Of a DNA stretch of 16,734 nt, positions 1 to 6,347 are shown in pieces. The notes under the pieces were generated by a model. It was not told where the DNA came from, searched no databases, and saw only the letters and a list, made by a program, of their open reading frames with translations. Source of the DNA: CAYVUV01 sp964455095. GTDB lineage: Bacteria > Desulfobacterota > Binatia > HRBIN30 > CADEER01. Numbering within the stretch: position 1 is the stretch's first letter; every line of letters starts with the position of its first letter. The stretch is from the NCBI GenBank assembly GCA_964455095.1, contig CAYVUV010000169.1, positions 1-16,734 of the forward strand, written 5' to 3'. A program made the position numbers and the translations under genes.

Positions 1-179
1 TCGGCCAGCGCGATCGACTGCGGCCCCGCTTCCTCGCTGACTTCGAGCGCGACGGGAGATTGCACGTCAAAGAAATAGCTCCCCTGCGCGTTCGTCAGCG
101 TTGAGCCGATCCCCATGGCCAGGAGCCCAACGCCGAGGAAGAACCACAGGTGCCAGCGACGCGGTGTGCGATGAGCCAT
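1..179 (-). CDS. Membrane-anchored protein of unknown function (N-terminal part only)
   Basis: Read from an ATG at 177-179 toward the left edge, this gives 59 codons starting MAHRTPRRWHLWFFLGVG. A basic stretch (residues 3-8) is followed by a single hydrophobic segment (about 11-28) and a polar region starting near residue 29, so a signal-anchor or uncleaved signal peptide with the rest outside the cytoplasm is likely. The start is well supported: GGAGGAG (complement of 188-194) lies 8 nt before the ATG and only 17 nt separate it from the dnaA stop, so it is probably co-transcribed with dnaA. The visible part does not match a family I can name with confidence. It is not DnaN, which often follows dnaA. 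The stop lies beyond the window, so length and C-terminal domains are unknown. Confidence 0.7.
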   Translation of the reverse strand, partial: MAHRTPRRWHLWFFLGVGLLAMGIGSTLTNAQGSYFFDVQSPVALEVSEEAGPQSIALA

Positions 180-187
180 ATGTGGGT

Positions 188-194
188 CTCCTCC
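188..194 (-). promoter_or_regulatory. Strong Shine-Dalgarno for the gene after dnaA
   Basis: The minus strand reads GGAGGAG here, 8 nt before the ATG at 177-179 and immediately after the dnaA TGA (197-199). It fixes the start of the partial membrane-protein gene, which is too short in this window to be recognised by length alone. Confidence 0.65.
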
Positions 195-196
195 GA

Positions 197-1546
197 TCAG
201 GGCCTGGCGGAACGGAGCTGTCCCTCGATGCCAGCGATCATCTGATCGACGCTCTGGTCGGCGGCGCGGCGCGTCTCGACGGTGCGCACGGCGTACATGA
301 CGGTCGAGTGATCGCGGCCGCCGAACTTCTCGCCGATGATCGGGAACGAGGCTTCGGCGACGGTGCGGCTCAGGTACATCGCGATCTGGCGCGGCAATGC
401 CAATTGGCGGGTGCGCGAATGCGAGGTCAGGTCGGCGACGGTGACGCCGAAGCGATGGCTGATAAATTCCTGGATCACCTCAACGGTCGGGGCCGGGTGC
501 GTGCGGCGAAACGGGCCGAGTGCCTCCTCGGCCAACGCGCCGGTGATCGCCGTTTCGCGCACCGCCGCCGTCGCCGCGACGCGATTGAGCGCTCCCTCGA
601 GCTCGCGCACGCTCGGGCCGCTGCGCTGCACGATCAGGTCGGCGACCTCGGGCACCAGCACCAGGCCGAGCGCCTCGGCCTTGGCACGCAGGATCGCCAA
701 GCGCATCTCGCGCGTCGGCGGATGAATGTCGGCGATCAGCCCGCCCTCGAAGCGGCTGCGCAGGCGTTGCTCGAGACCGGGGATCGCCGACGGCTGCTTG
801 TCCGACGTCAGCACGATCTGTTTCTGCGCCCCGTACAGCGCGTTGAAGGTGTGGAAGAACTCCTCCTGCGTGCGCTCCTTGCCGGCGAGGAACTGGATGT
901 CGTCGAGGATCAACGCGTCGACCTGGCGAAAGCGGTCGCGGAAGGCGTTCATCTGGTCCTGGCGCAGCGAGCTGATCAGCGTGTTCATGAACGACTCGGC
1001 CGACAGGCACGCGATGCGCATGCGGGCGCGCCGCCGCAGCAGGTCGTGCGCGACGGCGTTGATGAGATGGGTCTTGCCGAGCCCGACCCCGCCGTGCAGA
1101 AACACCGGATTGAAACGCTGACCGGGATTGGCCGCCACCGCTTGCGCGGCCTGGAACGCGACCTCGTTGGCCGCGCCGACGACGAAGAGCTCGAAGGTAT
1201 AGTGCGGCACCAAGCGCCCGATCTTGGGGGCCCGCACCTTGCGCGGCACCGGCGCGACCGGCGGCGCCACGACCGCGCTGCTGGAGACGACGCGCGCTTC
1301 AGCCCGATCGGCGGCGCGCACCACCGTGCGCACCGCGCATGGCTTGCCCGCCAACTGCGTGAGCGTGTCGCGAATCGCCGTCAGAAAATGACGGCCAATC
1401 CACTCTTGAAAGAACCGGCTCGGAACTTCGAGGCGCAGCTCGCCGCCGCTGGTGCTGCACCGGATCGGCTCGATCCACGCGGTGAAGTTCCGCTCCCCCA
1501 ATTGTTGCCGCAGCAGTGGCAACGCTGCTGACCAGAGTGCCTCCAT
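197..1546 (-). CDS. dnaA: Chromosomal replication initiator protein DnaA
   Basis: DnaA binds DnaA boxes at oriC and, in its ATP form, opens the duplex and recruits the helicase. From the ATG at 1544-1546 it has 449 residues, a usual length. Domain I starts with the typical LW...LxxxLGERNFTAWIEPI pattern; a short Pro/Val-rich linker follows near residues 85-110. The AAA+ core shows Walker A GGVGLGKT (152-159), Walker B LILDDIQFL (212-220), sensor I around VLTSD (245-249), the RLRSRF arginine-finger region (261-266) and sensor II RELEGALNR (314-322). Domain IV ends with the DNA-binding signature GEKFGGRDHSTVMYA (405-419). A TTG at 1567 would add seven residues (MQEGRAR) but has no ribosome site, whereas an AGAGGGG stretch precedes the ATG. 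No motif is missing, so a working initiator is expected. The next gene on this strand is a membrane protein, not dnaN. Confidence 0.97.
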   Translation of the reverse strand: MEALWSAALPLLRQQLGERNFTAWIEPIRCSTSGGELRLEVPSRFFQEWIGRHFLTAIRDTLTQLAGKPCAVRTVVRAADRAEARVVSSSAVVAPPVAPVPRKVRAPKIGRLVPHYTFELFVVGAANEVAFQAAQAVAANPGQRFNPVFLHGGVGLGKTHLINAVAHDLLRRRARMRIACLSAESFMNTLISSLRQDQMNAFRDRFRQVDALILDDIQFLAGKERTQEEFFHTFNALYGAQKQIVLTSDKQPSAIPGLEQRLRSRFEGGLIADIHPPTREMRLAILRAKAEALGLVLVPEVADLIVQRSGPSVRELEGALNRVAATAAVRETAITGALAEEALGPFRRTHPAPTVEVIQEFISHRFGVTVADLTSHSRTRQLALPRQIAMYLSRTVAEASFPIIGEKFGGRDHSTVMYAVRTVETRRAADQSVDQMIAGIEGQLRSARP

Positions 1547-1603
1547 GCGTGCCCGCCCCTCTTGCAACCCGTTGAGAGAAACACCCGTCGGGCGGCACGG
1601 TGG

Positions 1604-1612
1604 TTATCCACA
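1604..1612 (+). promoter_or_regulatory. Consensus DnaA box TTATCCACA
   Basis: The nonamer TTATCCACA matches the classical DnaA box exactly. It lies 58 bp upstream of the dnaA ATG, in the expected leader of the gene. Just beside it, the complement of 1615-1623 reads TTGTCCCCA, two mismatches from consensus and facing the other way; it may be a weak second site. Position suggests DnaA autoregulation or part of an origin. The encoded DnaA has the canonical domain IV signature that reads this nonamer. Confidence 0.7.
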
Positions 1613-1767
1613 CGTGGGGACAACGCGGTAAGTCACCGCGCCCACACCACTTCCACTCCTCCTCCACAACACCATGCACAGCTTCAACACACACGTCCGC
1701 TCTCCCTCCCCCGAAAGGAAGGCCACGCGTGCACCCGACCAGAGTCATGTAGTTTTTTTTTCGAACG

Positions 1768-1787
1768 GTTCCGGATCGATCCGGAAC
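1768..1787. repeat. Perfect 20-bp palindrome in the dnaA leader
   Basis: GTTCCGGATCGATCCGGAAC is identical to its reverse complement over all 20 bases. It starts about 6 nt after the transcription start predicted from the adjacent promoter-like pair, a typical operator position. In RNA it could fold into an 8-bp stem with a UCGA loop at the 5' end of the dnaA message. It is not a normal intrinsic terminator: the nine-T run (1753-1761) would be an A-run following the stem in the dnaA direction. The binding protein, if any, is unknown. Confidence 0.6.
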
Positions 1788-1799
1788 GGAGAGGCGCTT

Positions 1800-1828
1800 C
1801 TTCTATTCCCGCACCCGATTCCTGTCAA
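1800..1828 (-). promoter_or_regulatory. Candidate sigma70 promoter for dnaA
   Basis: On the minus strand TTGACA (complement of 1823-1828) is separated by exactly 17 bp from TAGAAG (complement of 1800-1805), a perfect -35 and a 4-of-6 -10. Predicted transcription starts near 1793, giving a leader of roughly 245 nt before the dnaA ATG. It is the best promoter-like pair I found in the window, and it lies between the VKOR-DsbA stop and dnaA, so dnaA can be transcribed on its own. Confidence 0.55.
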
Positions 1829-1867
1829 GAAAATTCCGGGCTAACGCATCACTTTGATCGCGATGCC

Positions 1868-1889
1868 CGCTGCTTAGTATCCAGCAGCG
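1868..1889 (-). terminator. Small stem-loop after the VKOR-DsbA gene, possible weak terminator
   Basis: CGCTGCT (1868-1874) pairs with AGCAGCG (1883-1889) across an 8-nt loop, a 7-bp stem located 58 nt past the stop of the VKOR-DsbA gene and before the dnaA promoter. No U-run follows in the minus direction, so it is not a classical intrinsic terminator. It might mark the end of the upstream transcript or be coincidence. Confidence 0.25.
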
Positions 1890-1946
1890 CGGCACGACGG
1901 TCGCGCGTCGGTTGGCACGCGATCTGGTAGCGCGATCGCGCGCGCG

Positions 1947-3149
1947 TCAGCTCGTCGCCGGACGCTTGCTGCGCTCGATGCGGATGGCGTGCTCGAGCTT
2001 GTCGGGATCGAGCGCGCCGTGCACTTCGCGGCCGTTGAAGAACAGCGTCGGCGTGGAGTCGATGCCGAGGCGGGCGCCTTCCTTCACGTCCTGCGCGATG
2101 CGCGCGCGCGGCGCATCGCTTTCGAGACAGCTGAGGAAGCTGGCGCGGTCGAGCCCGAGGCGCTCGGCATACGCGATCAAGTTGTCGCGGTCGAGCGACG
2201 TTTGATTCTCGAACAACAGATCGTGGTACTCCCAGAAGCGCCCCTGCGCCGCCGCACACTCGGCCGCCGTTGCCGCCAGGCACGCGTAGCGGTGGAAGTT
2301 GCCCTGCACGGCGGGATTGCACGTCGCGTCGAGCGGAAAGTGGCGAAAGACGACCTGCACGTCGGTGCCGAAGCGCGGCAGCACGCGCTTCATGTTGTGG
2401 TACGCCTTGGCGCAATGCCCGCACTCGAAGTCGGAGAATTCGACGATGACCACACTGCCGGGGCCGCCCTTGCTCTGGCCGCCCGCTTCGACCGCCTTCA
2501 CCGGCAGCGCGGTGAACCAGCGATAGAAGTCGGGATGTTGCTGCGCCACTTCCTCGGCCGTGAACGCGCCGCGCCCACCGCTCGCTTCCCACCCGGCGAA
2601 CCCGATGAGAACCACCACCGCCGCCACCGCGCCGACGACGATCCAGCGCGTGCGCGCGCGCAACGCCTCGCGTTCGGCCGCCGCCACCCGCCCTTCGCCG
2701 CGCACGGCGGAGAGCAGCAGCCACGTCGCGACGAACAGACCGGCGCCGACCAGGTACAACGTGCCGCAGAGCAAGCAGATCGCCCGCAGCACGCCGAACG
2801 CGATGACGGCGAGATACATCGAGTAGCCAAAGGCAAACACGGCCAGGCCAAACAGCCCGGTCGCCACCCGGCGCCGCGACGACGCGCGTTCGACTCGCAG
2901 CGCCGCCACTGCGCCGGCGGCGAAGAGCGCGTAGGTGAGGCCCGCCCACCATGCCACCGGCACGCCGAAGACATGCGCGTACTCACTGGTCAGCACGAGG
3001 TCGCAGCTGACGACCTCGTTGACGTTGCAGAAGCTCGCGTAGCCGCTCTGCGCGGCGAGCTTGGCGCTCACCGATCCGATGACGGCGCTCGTCCCCAGCC
3101 CCACCACGGCCAGCGCGAGGATGGCCAATGCAGCCCGTTTCGCCGACAT
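1947..3149 (-). CDS. VKOR-DsbA fusion: membrane disulfide-bond-forming oxidase
   Basis: A 400-residue membrane protein joining a vitamin K epoxide reductase (VKOR) homologue to a DsbA-like thioredoxin domain. Known bacterial VKORs re-oxidise a periplasmic thiol oxidase with quinone, replacing DsbB. The VKOR part (about 1-190) has five hydrophobic segments (near 7-28, 62-84, 97-119, 121-148, 168-187), a loop cysteine pair C41 and C49, and the CxxC ICLLC (C125, C128). The C-terminal part has EFSDFECGHC with active-site C243/C246 and the cis-proline STPTLF (P367). Extra cysteines at 277, 290 and 298 may form further disulfides. The ATG at 3147-3149 is chosen because AGGA lies 8 nt before it; an ATG 63 nt further upstream has no ribosome site and would add a polar tail before the first membrane segment. 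It follows the PKD lipoprotein gene by 59 nt and is probably in its operon. Confidence 0.9.
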   Translation of the reverse strand: MSAKRAALAILALAVVGLGTSAVIGSVSAKLAAQSGYASFCNVNEVVSCDLVLTSEYAHVFGVPVAWWAGLTYALFAAGAVAALRVERASSRRRVATGLFGLAVFAFGYSMYLAVIAFGVLRAICLLCGTLYLVGAGLFVATWLLLSAVRGEGRVAAAEREALRARTRWIVVGAVAAVVVLIGFAGWEASGGRGAFTAEEVAQQHPDFYRWFTALPVKAVEAGGQSKGGPGSVVIVEFSDFECGHCAKAYHNMKRVLPRFGTDVQVVFRHFPLDATCNPAVQGNFHRYACLAATAAECAAAQGRFWEYHDLLFENQTSLDRDNLIAYAERLGLDRASFLSCLESDAPRARIAQDVKEGARLGIDSTPTLFFNGREVHGALDPDKLEHAIRIERSKRPATS

Positions 3150-3208
3150 CGGCGGTATCCTATCGACTTGGCTCGAGGTTGTCAGCCGAACGCCGCGCGG
3201 CGAACGGC

Positions 3209-3736
3209 TCACGGCTGTTGAGCCGGCTTGTCACCAGGCTTTTCGGGCGCGAGCACTTCGATGTCGACTTCGTCCGAGCCTTTTTCTCCCGAACCGACAA
3301 CGACCTCCACACTGACGACGTATTCGCCGACCTTCTCGAACGTATGCGTCGGCGTCGCCTCGTGCGAGACCGGCGAGCCGTCGCCGAAGTCCCAGGTGTA
3401 CTTGGCATCGCCCGGCATCTCGTCGAACACCAGCGATTCAGCCGAGAAGCGCGTCTTCAACGGGGCCTCGCCGACCTCGGGGTCGCCCTCGGCGAGCAAC
3501 ACGAGCTCGTCGTCGTAGCTGTCCTCGGCCGGTGCCGCCGGTGCGGCGGCTGCCGCCGGTGGTGCCGTCGCCGCGGCCGTCGGCGGCGCAGGGGCAGCGG
3601 GTGCCGCCGGCGCGACGGTCGCCGACACCGCCTTCTGCGGCGGCGCCGCCTGCTCCTGCTCACAACCGCCGAGACACGCACTCAGCGCGATGACCCCGAC
3701 CCCTAGCGCGATGCGCGCTCCGGCACTCGTCTGCAT
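3209..3736 (-). CDS. PKD-domain lipoprotein
   Basis: A 175-residue secreted lipoprotein. After a short N-terminus and hydrophobic segment (9-21), the lipobox LGGC places the lipidated cysteine at residue 25. E at +2 gives no inner-membrane retention signal, so outer-membrane anchoring is likely. Residues about 30-70 are almost purely Ala/Pro/Thr/Val, a flexible extended tether. Residues about 75-165 form one PKD (polycystic kidney disease) beta-sandwich, marked by YTWDFGDGS (113-121) and THTFEKVGEYVVSV (130-143). PKD domains usually mediate protein or glycan contacts and carry no catalytic activity. The ATG at 3734-3736 is chosen because GGGAG lies 5 nt before it and because it gives a proper signal peptide; a start 36 nt upstream would put 12 residues before it. 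It lies first in the likely operon with VKOR-DsbA. No partner can be named from sequence. Confidence 0.88.
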   Translation of the reverse strand: MQTSAGARIALGVGVIALSACLGGCEQEQAAPPQKAVSATVAPAAPAAPAPPTAAATAPPAAAAAPAAPAEDSYDDELVLLAEGDPEVGEAPLKTRFSAESLVFDEMPGDAKYTWDFGDGSPVSHEATPTHTFEKVGEYVVSVEVVVGSGEKGSDEVDIEVLAPEKPGDKPAQQP

Positions 3737-3975
3737 GGTCGCTCCCTTTCTCAACACTGCCAGCGTCCCCACATTGACCCGCGCCGCCCCGAGTTGATAG
3801 CTTCGCGTTCCCGGAGGACCTAGCGGAGGCGGGCGGGCGGTGCAACAGTTTTGGACTCACCACACGCGGCGGACGGGTACCGCAACGAGCGGCAGCTGCC
3901 GGGACTTCCGGCGATGAGCCGCGTCGCGCCGAAGGCAGCGCTGCGACGGGGCGTGCGTTGACGGGAACCCGTCCC
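3737..3975. other. Divergent intergenic region between the lipoprotein operon and the polysaccharide locus
   Basis: This 239-bp gap must hold the promoters for both directions. I could not find a pair of hexamers good enough to call. The minus-strand ribosome site AAGGGAG lies just before the lipoprotein ATG. A TTGACC at 3774-3779 has no matching -10 at 16-18 bp on the plus strand. No coding sequence is credible here. Confidence 0.5.
3960..3973 (+). repeat. Inverted repeat abutting the start of the first glycosyltransferase
   Basis: GACGGG (3960-3965) and CCCGTC (3968-3973) are perfect inverted arms separated by AA, ending 2 nt before the ATG at 3976. In RNA the 2-nt loop is too short, so at most the outer pairs would form. 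The element overlaps the only GGGA-like ribosome site for that ATG. It could be a short operator, or a fold that dampens translation; chance is possible in DNA this GC-rich. Confidence 0.3.
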
Positions 3976-5160
3976 ATGCGCGTCGCGCACGTCACGCCAG
4001 TCTTTCCACCCTATCGCGGCGGCATGGGGACCGTGGCCTACCAGCAGGCGCAGGCCCTCGCCGAGTCCGGCATCGAGGTCACCGTCCTGACGCCGCGCAA
4101 GACCCCGCCGCGCACGCATCCGCCGGGCGTGACAGTCCTCGAGCTGCCGGCGCCGCTCTCGAAAGGCAACGCCGCGTTCCTGCCCCAGGTGGTGCGGCGC
4201 ACGAGTGGGTTCGATCTGGTCCACTTACATTACCCGTTTTTCGGCACCGCCGAGCTGCTCGCCGCCCGCCGCCTGTCGGGCGGGCCACCCCTGGTGGTCC
4301 AATACCAGATGGATGTCATCGGGCGCGGCTGGTGCGCCGTGGCGTTTCGCTGGCATCGCCGTTCCCTGCTGCGGCTGGTGCTGCGCGCCGCCGATGCCGT
4401 GATCGTCACCTCGGAAGACTACGCCGCGTCGTCGTTCCTGGCCCAACTGCTGCCGGGCCTGCGCAGCCGGCTGGTCGTCGTCCCACCGGGAGTCGACCTC
4501 GACGTCCTCTCACCGAACGGCGAACGCGATATCCACCGGCGCCACTTCGGTGCCGCGGTGGGTCCGGTCATTTTCTTTCTCGCCCGCCTCGACCGGCAGC
4601 ATTATTTCAAGGGGCTGCAGGTGTTGCTCGAGGCGCTGCGCCGACTGCCAGAGGTGCGGTTGCTGGTCGGCGGCGACGGCGATTTGCGCTCGCGCTACGA
4701 GGCGGAGGCCCGGCGTCTCGGCGTCGAGGGGCGCGTCTGCTTCACCGGCGACGTTCCCGATGCCCTGCTGCCCGCCTACTACCGCGCCGCCGACGCGGTC
4801 GTACTGCCATCGATCGACCGCACCGAGGCGTTCGGCATGGTGCTGCTCGAGGCGATGGCCTGCGGTACGCCGGTGGTCGCCTCGAATCTGCCTGGCGTGC
4901 GCGCGCTGGTCGAGGACGGCCGCACCGGCTTCCTCGCCGCGCCCGGCGACGCCGGCGACCTGGCGGAGAAGATCGTGCGCTGCATCCGCAACCGCTCGGC
5001 CCTGGGCGCGGCGGCGCGCGAACACGCCGCCGCTCGCTACGGCTGGGCGACGGTCGCCGAGCGTCTGCTCGAGCTCTACCACACGCTCACTCCGGCCGCC
5101 CCCCAACCCCTGTCGCGGCCGAGCGCGCCAAAACAGCGCAGCGTCGCCGGCTTTCTCTGA
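3976..5160 (+). CDS. GT4-family glycosyltransferase (GT-B fold)
   Basis: A 394-residue cytoplasmic retaining glycosyltransferase, first gene of the polysaccharide locus. The N-terminal Rossmann half starts MRVAHVTPVFPPYRGGMGTV with the glycine-rich acceptor-side loop (RGGMG, 14-18). The C-terminal donor half shows FLARLDRQHYFKG with R204 and K212 placed to bind the diphosphate, VGGDGDLRSRY (231-241), and the E-x7-E motif EAFGMVLLE (E284, E292) followed by MACGTPVVASNLPGV. Length and motifs are standard for CAZy GT4, but the sugar and acceptor cannot be read. The ATG at 3976 is preferred to a TTG at 3958, which would add six residues before the strand that should open the domain. It faces the lipoprotein gene across a 239-bp divergent gap and is 155 nt from gmd, a looser spacing than inside the later cluster. 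Confidence 0.92.
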   Translation: MRVAHVTPVFPPYRGGMGTVAYQQAQALAESGIEVTVLTPRKTPPRTHPPGVTVLELPAPLSKGNAAFLPQVVRRTSGFDLVHLHYPFFGTAELLAARRLSGGPPLVVQYQMDVIGRGWCAVAFRWHRRSLLRLVLRAADAVIVTSEDYAASSFLAQLLPGLRSRLVVVPPGVDLDVLSPNGERDIHRRHFGAAVGPVIFFLARLDRQHYFKGLQVLLEALRRLPEVRLLVGGDGDLRSRYEAEARRLGVEGRVCFTGDVPDALLPAYYRAADAVVLPSIDRTEAFGMVLLEAMACGTPVVASNLPGVRALVEDGRTGFLAAPGDAGDLAEKIVRCIRNRSALGAAAREHAAARYGWATVAERLLELYHTLTPAAPQPLSRPSAPKQRSVAGFL

Positions 5161-5215
5161 CGCGCCGCAGGCATCGCAATGGCGCGGCGGAGGCGAGACG
5201 AGTGGATGCGGCGGC

Positions 5216-5244
5216 TTGACACCGCGCGGCACACGGTGTTGACA
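5216..5244 (+). promoter_or_regulatory. Paired TTGACA motifs upstream of gmd, possible promoter or operator
   Basis: Two exact TTGACA hexamers (5216-5221 and 5239-5244) are 23 bp apart in the 155-bp gap before gmd. Inverted arms ACACCG (5219-5224) and CGGTGT (5234-5239) lie between and across them. No convincing -10 follows at 16-18 bp from either one (the 17-bp position after the second reads GTCCAG), so promoter function is tentative. A regulator site is an alternative reading. Confidence 0.25.
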
Positions 5245-5302
5245 GGCGGCAGGTTGCGCGGGTCCAGCGGCATCTCGAACCACCGCGCCGGCGCGCGACC
5301 GT

Positions 5303-5310
5303 GGAGGAGG
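5303..5310 (+). promoter_or_regulatory. Shine-Dalgarno that sets the gmd start
   Basis: GGAGGAGG ends 5 nt before a GTG at 5316, the strongest ribosome site in the plus-strand cluster. It rules out the GTG at 5301, which would have the site inside the reading frame. Confidence 0.7.
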
Positions 5311-5315
5311 CTCAA

Positions 5316-6320
5316 GTGCCGCGCGCATTGATCACCGGCATCACCGGTCAGGACGGCTCGTACCTGGCAGAGTTCCTGCTCGCCAAGGGGTACGACGTCT
5401 TTGGCATCGTGCGCCGCGCCAGCACGGAGAACTTCGCCCGCATCGAGCACCTGCGCGATCGAGTGACGCTGATCCAGGCCGACCTGCTCGACCAGCTGTC
5501 GCTGATCGACGCGCTGGAACAGGCGCGGCCGAACGAAGTCTACAACCTGGCGGCCCAATCCTTCGTGCCGACGTCGTGGCAGCAGCCGGTGCTGACGGCG
5601 GAGTTCGACGCCGTCGGCGTCACGCGCATGCTCGAAGGCATCCGCCTGGTCGACCGCGGCATCCGCTTCTACCAGGCGTCCTCGAGCGAGATGTTCGGCA
5701 TGGTGCGCGAGGTGCCGCAGAAGGAGACGACCCCCTTCCACCCGCGCAGTCCGTACGGGGTGGCCAAGGTATACGGTCACTTCATCACGGTGAACTACCG
5801 CGAGAGCTATGGCCTCTTCGCCTGCTCGGGCATCCTTTTCAACCACGAGTCGCCGCGGCGCGGGAAGGAGTTCGTCACGCGCAAGATCAGCGACGGCGTC
5901 GCGCGCATCGCGCTCGGCCTCGCCAGCGAGCTGCGCCTCGGCAACCTCGACGCCAGTCGCGACTGGGGGTTCGCGGGTGATTACGTGCGCGCCATGTGGC
6001 TGATGCTGCAACACCACGAGCCGGGCGACTATGTGGTGGCCACGGGCGAGGCCCACACCGTGCGCGAGTTCGCGGCGCTAGCGTTCGCCCGCGTCGGCCT
6101 CGACTGGCAGGCCTACGTGCGCGAGGACACCAGCCTGCGCCGCCCCGCCGAAGTCGAGCACCTGATCGGCGACGCCAGCCGCGCCCGCACGACGCTCGGC
6201 TGGGAGCGCGAGCTCTCCTTCGCCGCGCTGGTGGAACAGATGGTGGACAGCGACCTGGCGCTACTGCGGCCGGCCGCCGCCGGCAGTGGCCGCCCGAACG
6301 CCGGCGCGCGCCGCGCCTGA
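5316..6320 (+). CDS. gmd: GDP-mannose 4,6-dehydratase
   Basis: A 334-residue extended short-chain dehydrogenase converting GDP-D-mannose to GDP-4-keto-6-deoxy-D-mannose, precursor of GDP-D-rhamnose, GDP-L-fucose and GDP-perosamine. Visible: NADP-binding GITGQDG (8-14) at the N-terminus, NLAAQSFVPTSW (77-88), catalytic SSSEMFG (122-128) with Ser/Glu, and YGVAK (Y147, K151). The family blocks LFNHESPRRG (174-183) and LGNLDASRDWGFAGDYVRAMW (from 208) are typical of Gmd and argue against other nucleotide-sugar dehydratases. The start is the GTG at 5316 with GGAGGAGG 5 nt before it. The last 20 residues are a low-complexity Ala/Gly/Arg tail. No reductase (Rmd), fucose synthase (Fcl/WcaG) or perosamine aminotransferase is in the window, so the final sugar is unknown. 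Confidence 0.95.
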   Translation: MPRALITGITGQDGSYLAEFLLAKGYDVFGIVRRASTENFARIEHLRDRVTLIQADLLDQLSLIDALEQARPNEVYNLAAQSFVPTSWQQPVLTAEFDAVGVTRMLEGIRLVDRGIRFYQASSSEMFGMVREVPQKETTPFHPRSPYGVAKVYGHFITVNYRESYGLFACSGILFNHESPRRGKEFVTRKISDGVARIALGLASELRLGNLDASRDWGFAGDYVRAMWLMLQHHEPGDYVVATGEAHTVREFAALAFARVGLDWQAYVREDTSLRRPAEVEHLIGDASRARTTLGWERELSFAALVEQMVDSDLALLRPAAAGSGRPNAGARRA

Positions 6321-6347
6321 TTTCGCCAGCCCGGCGCGCGGCAATTG

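Larger units (their letters stand above)
1547..1946. other. Non-coding dnaA upstream region, possible oriC or regulatory region
   Basis: About 400 bp lie between the stop of the VKOR-DsbA gene and the dnaA start. I see no credible coding sequence; open frames here are arginine/serine-rich shadows. The stretch from about 1741 to 1870 is visibly richer in A/T than the rest of the window and contains a nine-T run (1753-1761). It carries a promoter-like pair, a perfect palindrome, a DnaA box and a small stem-loop, each listed separately. Only one full-consensus DnaA box was found, fewer than usual for a complete origin. A long regulated dnaA leader is therefore at least as likely as oriC. Confidence 0.6.

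Noticed and set aside
101..1531. A 476-codon open frame on the plus strand opposite dnaA
   Set aside because: Arg/Ala-rich composition with no recognisable motif, fully antisense to an unmistakable DnaA. Long antisense frames are expected at this GC content.
1547..1567. TTG start for dnaA at 1565-1567
   Set aside because: No ribosome site precedes it. The ATG at 1544-1546 has one and gives the normal DnaA N-terminus.
1660..1668. A further DnaA box reading TCCTCCACA
   Set aside because: Two mismatches in the most conserved left half, in a CT/CA-rich stretch where such matches occur by chance.
1753..1787. Palindrome plus T-run as an intrinsic terminator
   Set aside because: The T-run comes before the stem on the plus strand and would be an A-run after it on the minus strand, so the order is wrong in both directions.
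1989..3221. A 410-codon plus-strand frame opposite the VKOR-DsbA gene
   Set aside because: It lacks any domain and mirrors the codon bias of the minus-strand gene, which has clear VKOR and DsbA motifs.
3774..3802. A plus-strand promoter for the first GT4 gene starting from TTGACC
   Set aside because: The sequence 16-18 bp downstream (GATAGC, ATAGCT) does not resemble a -10 well enough.
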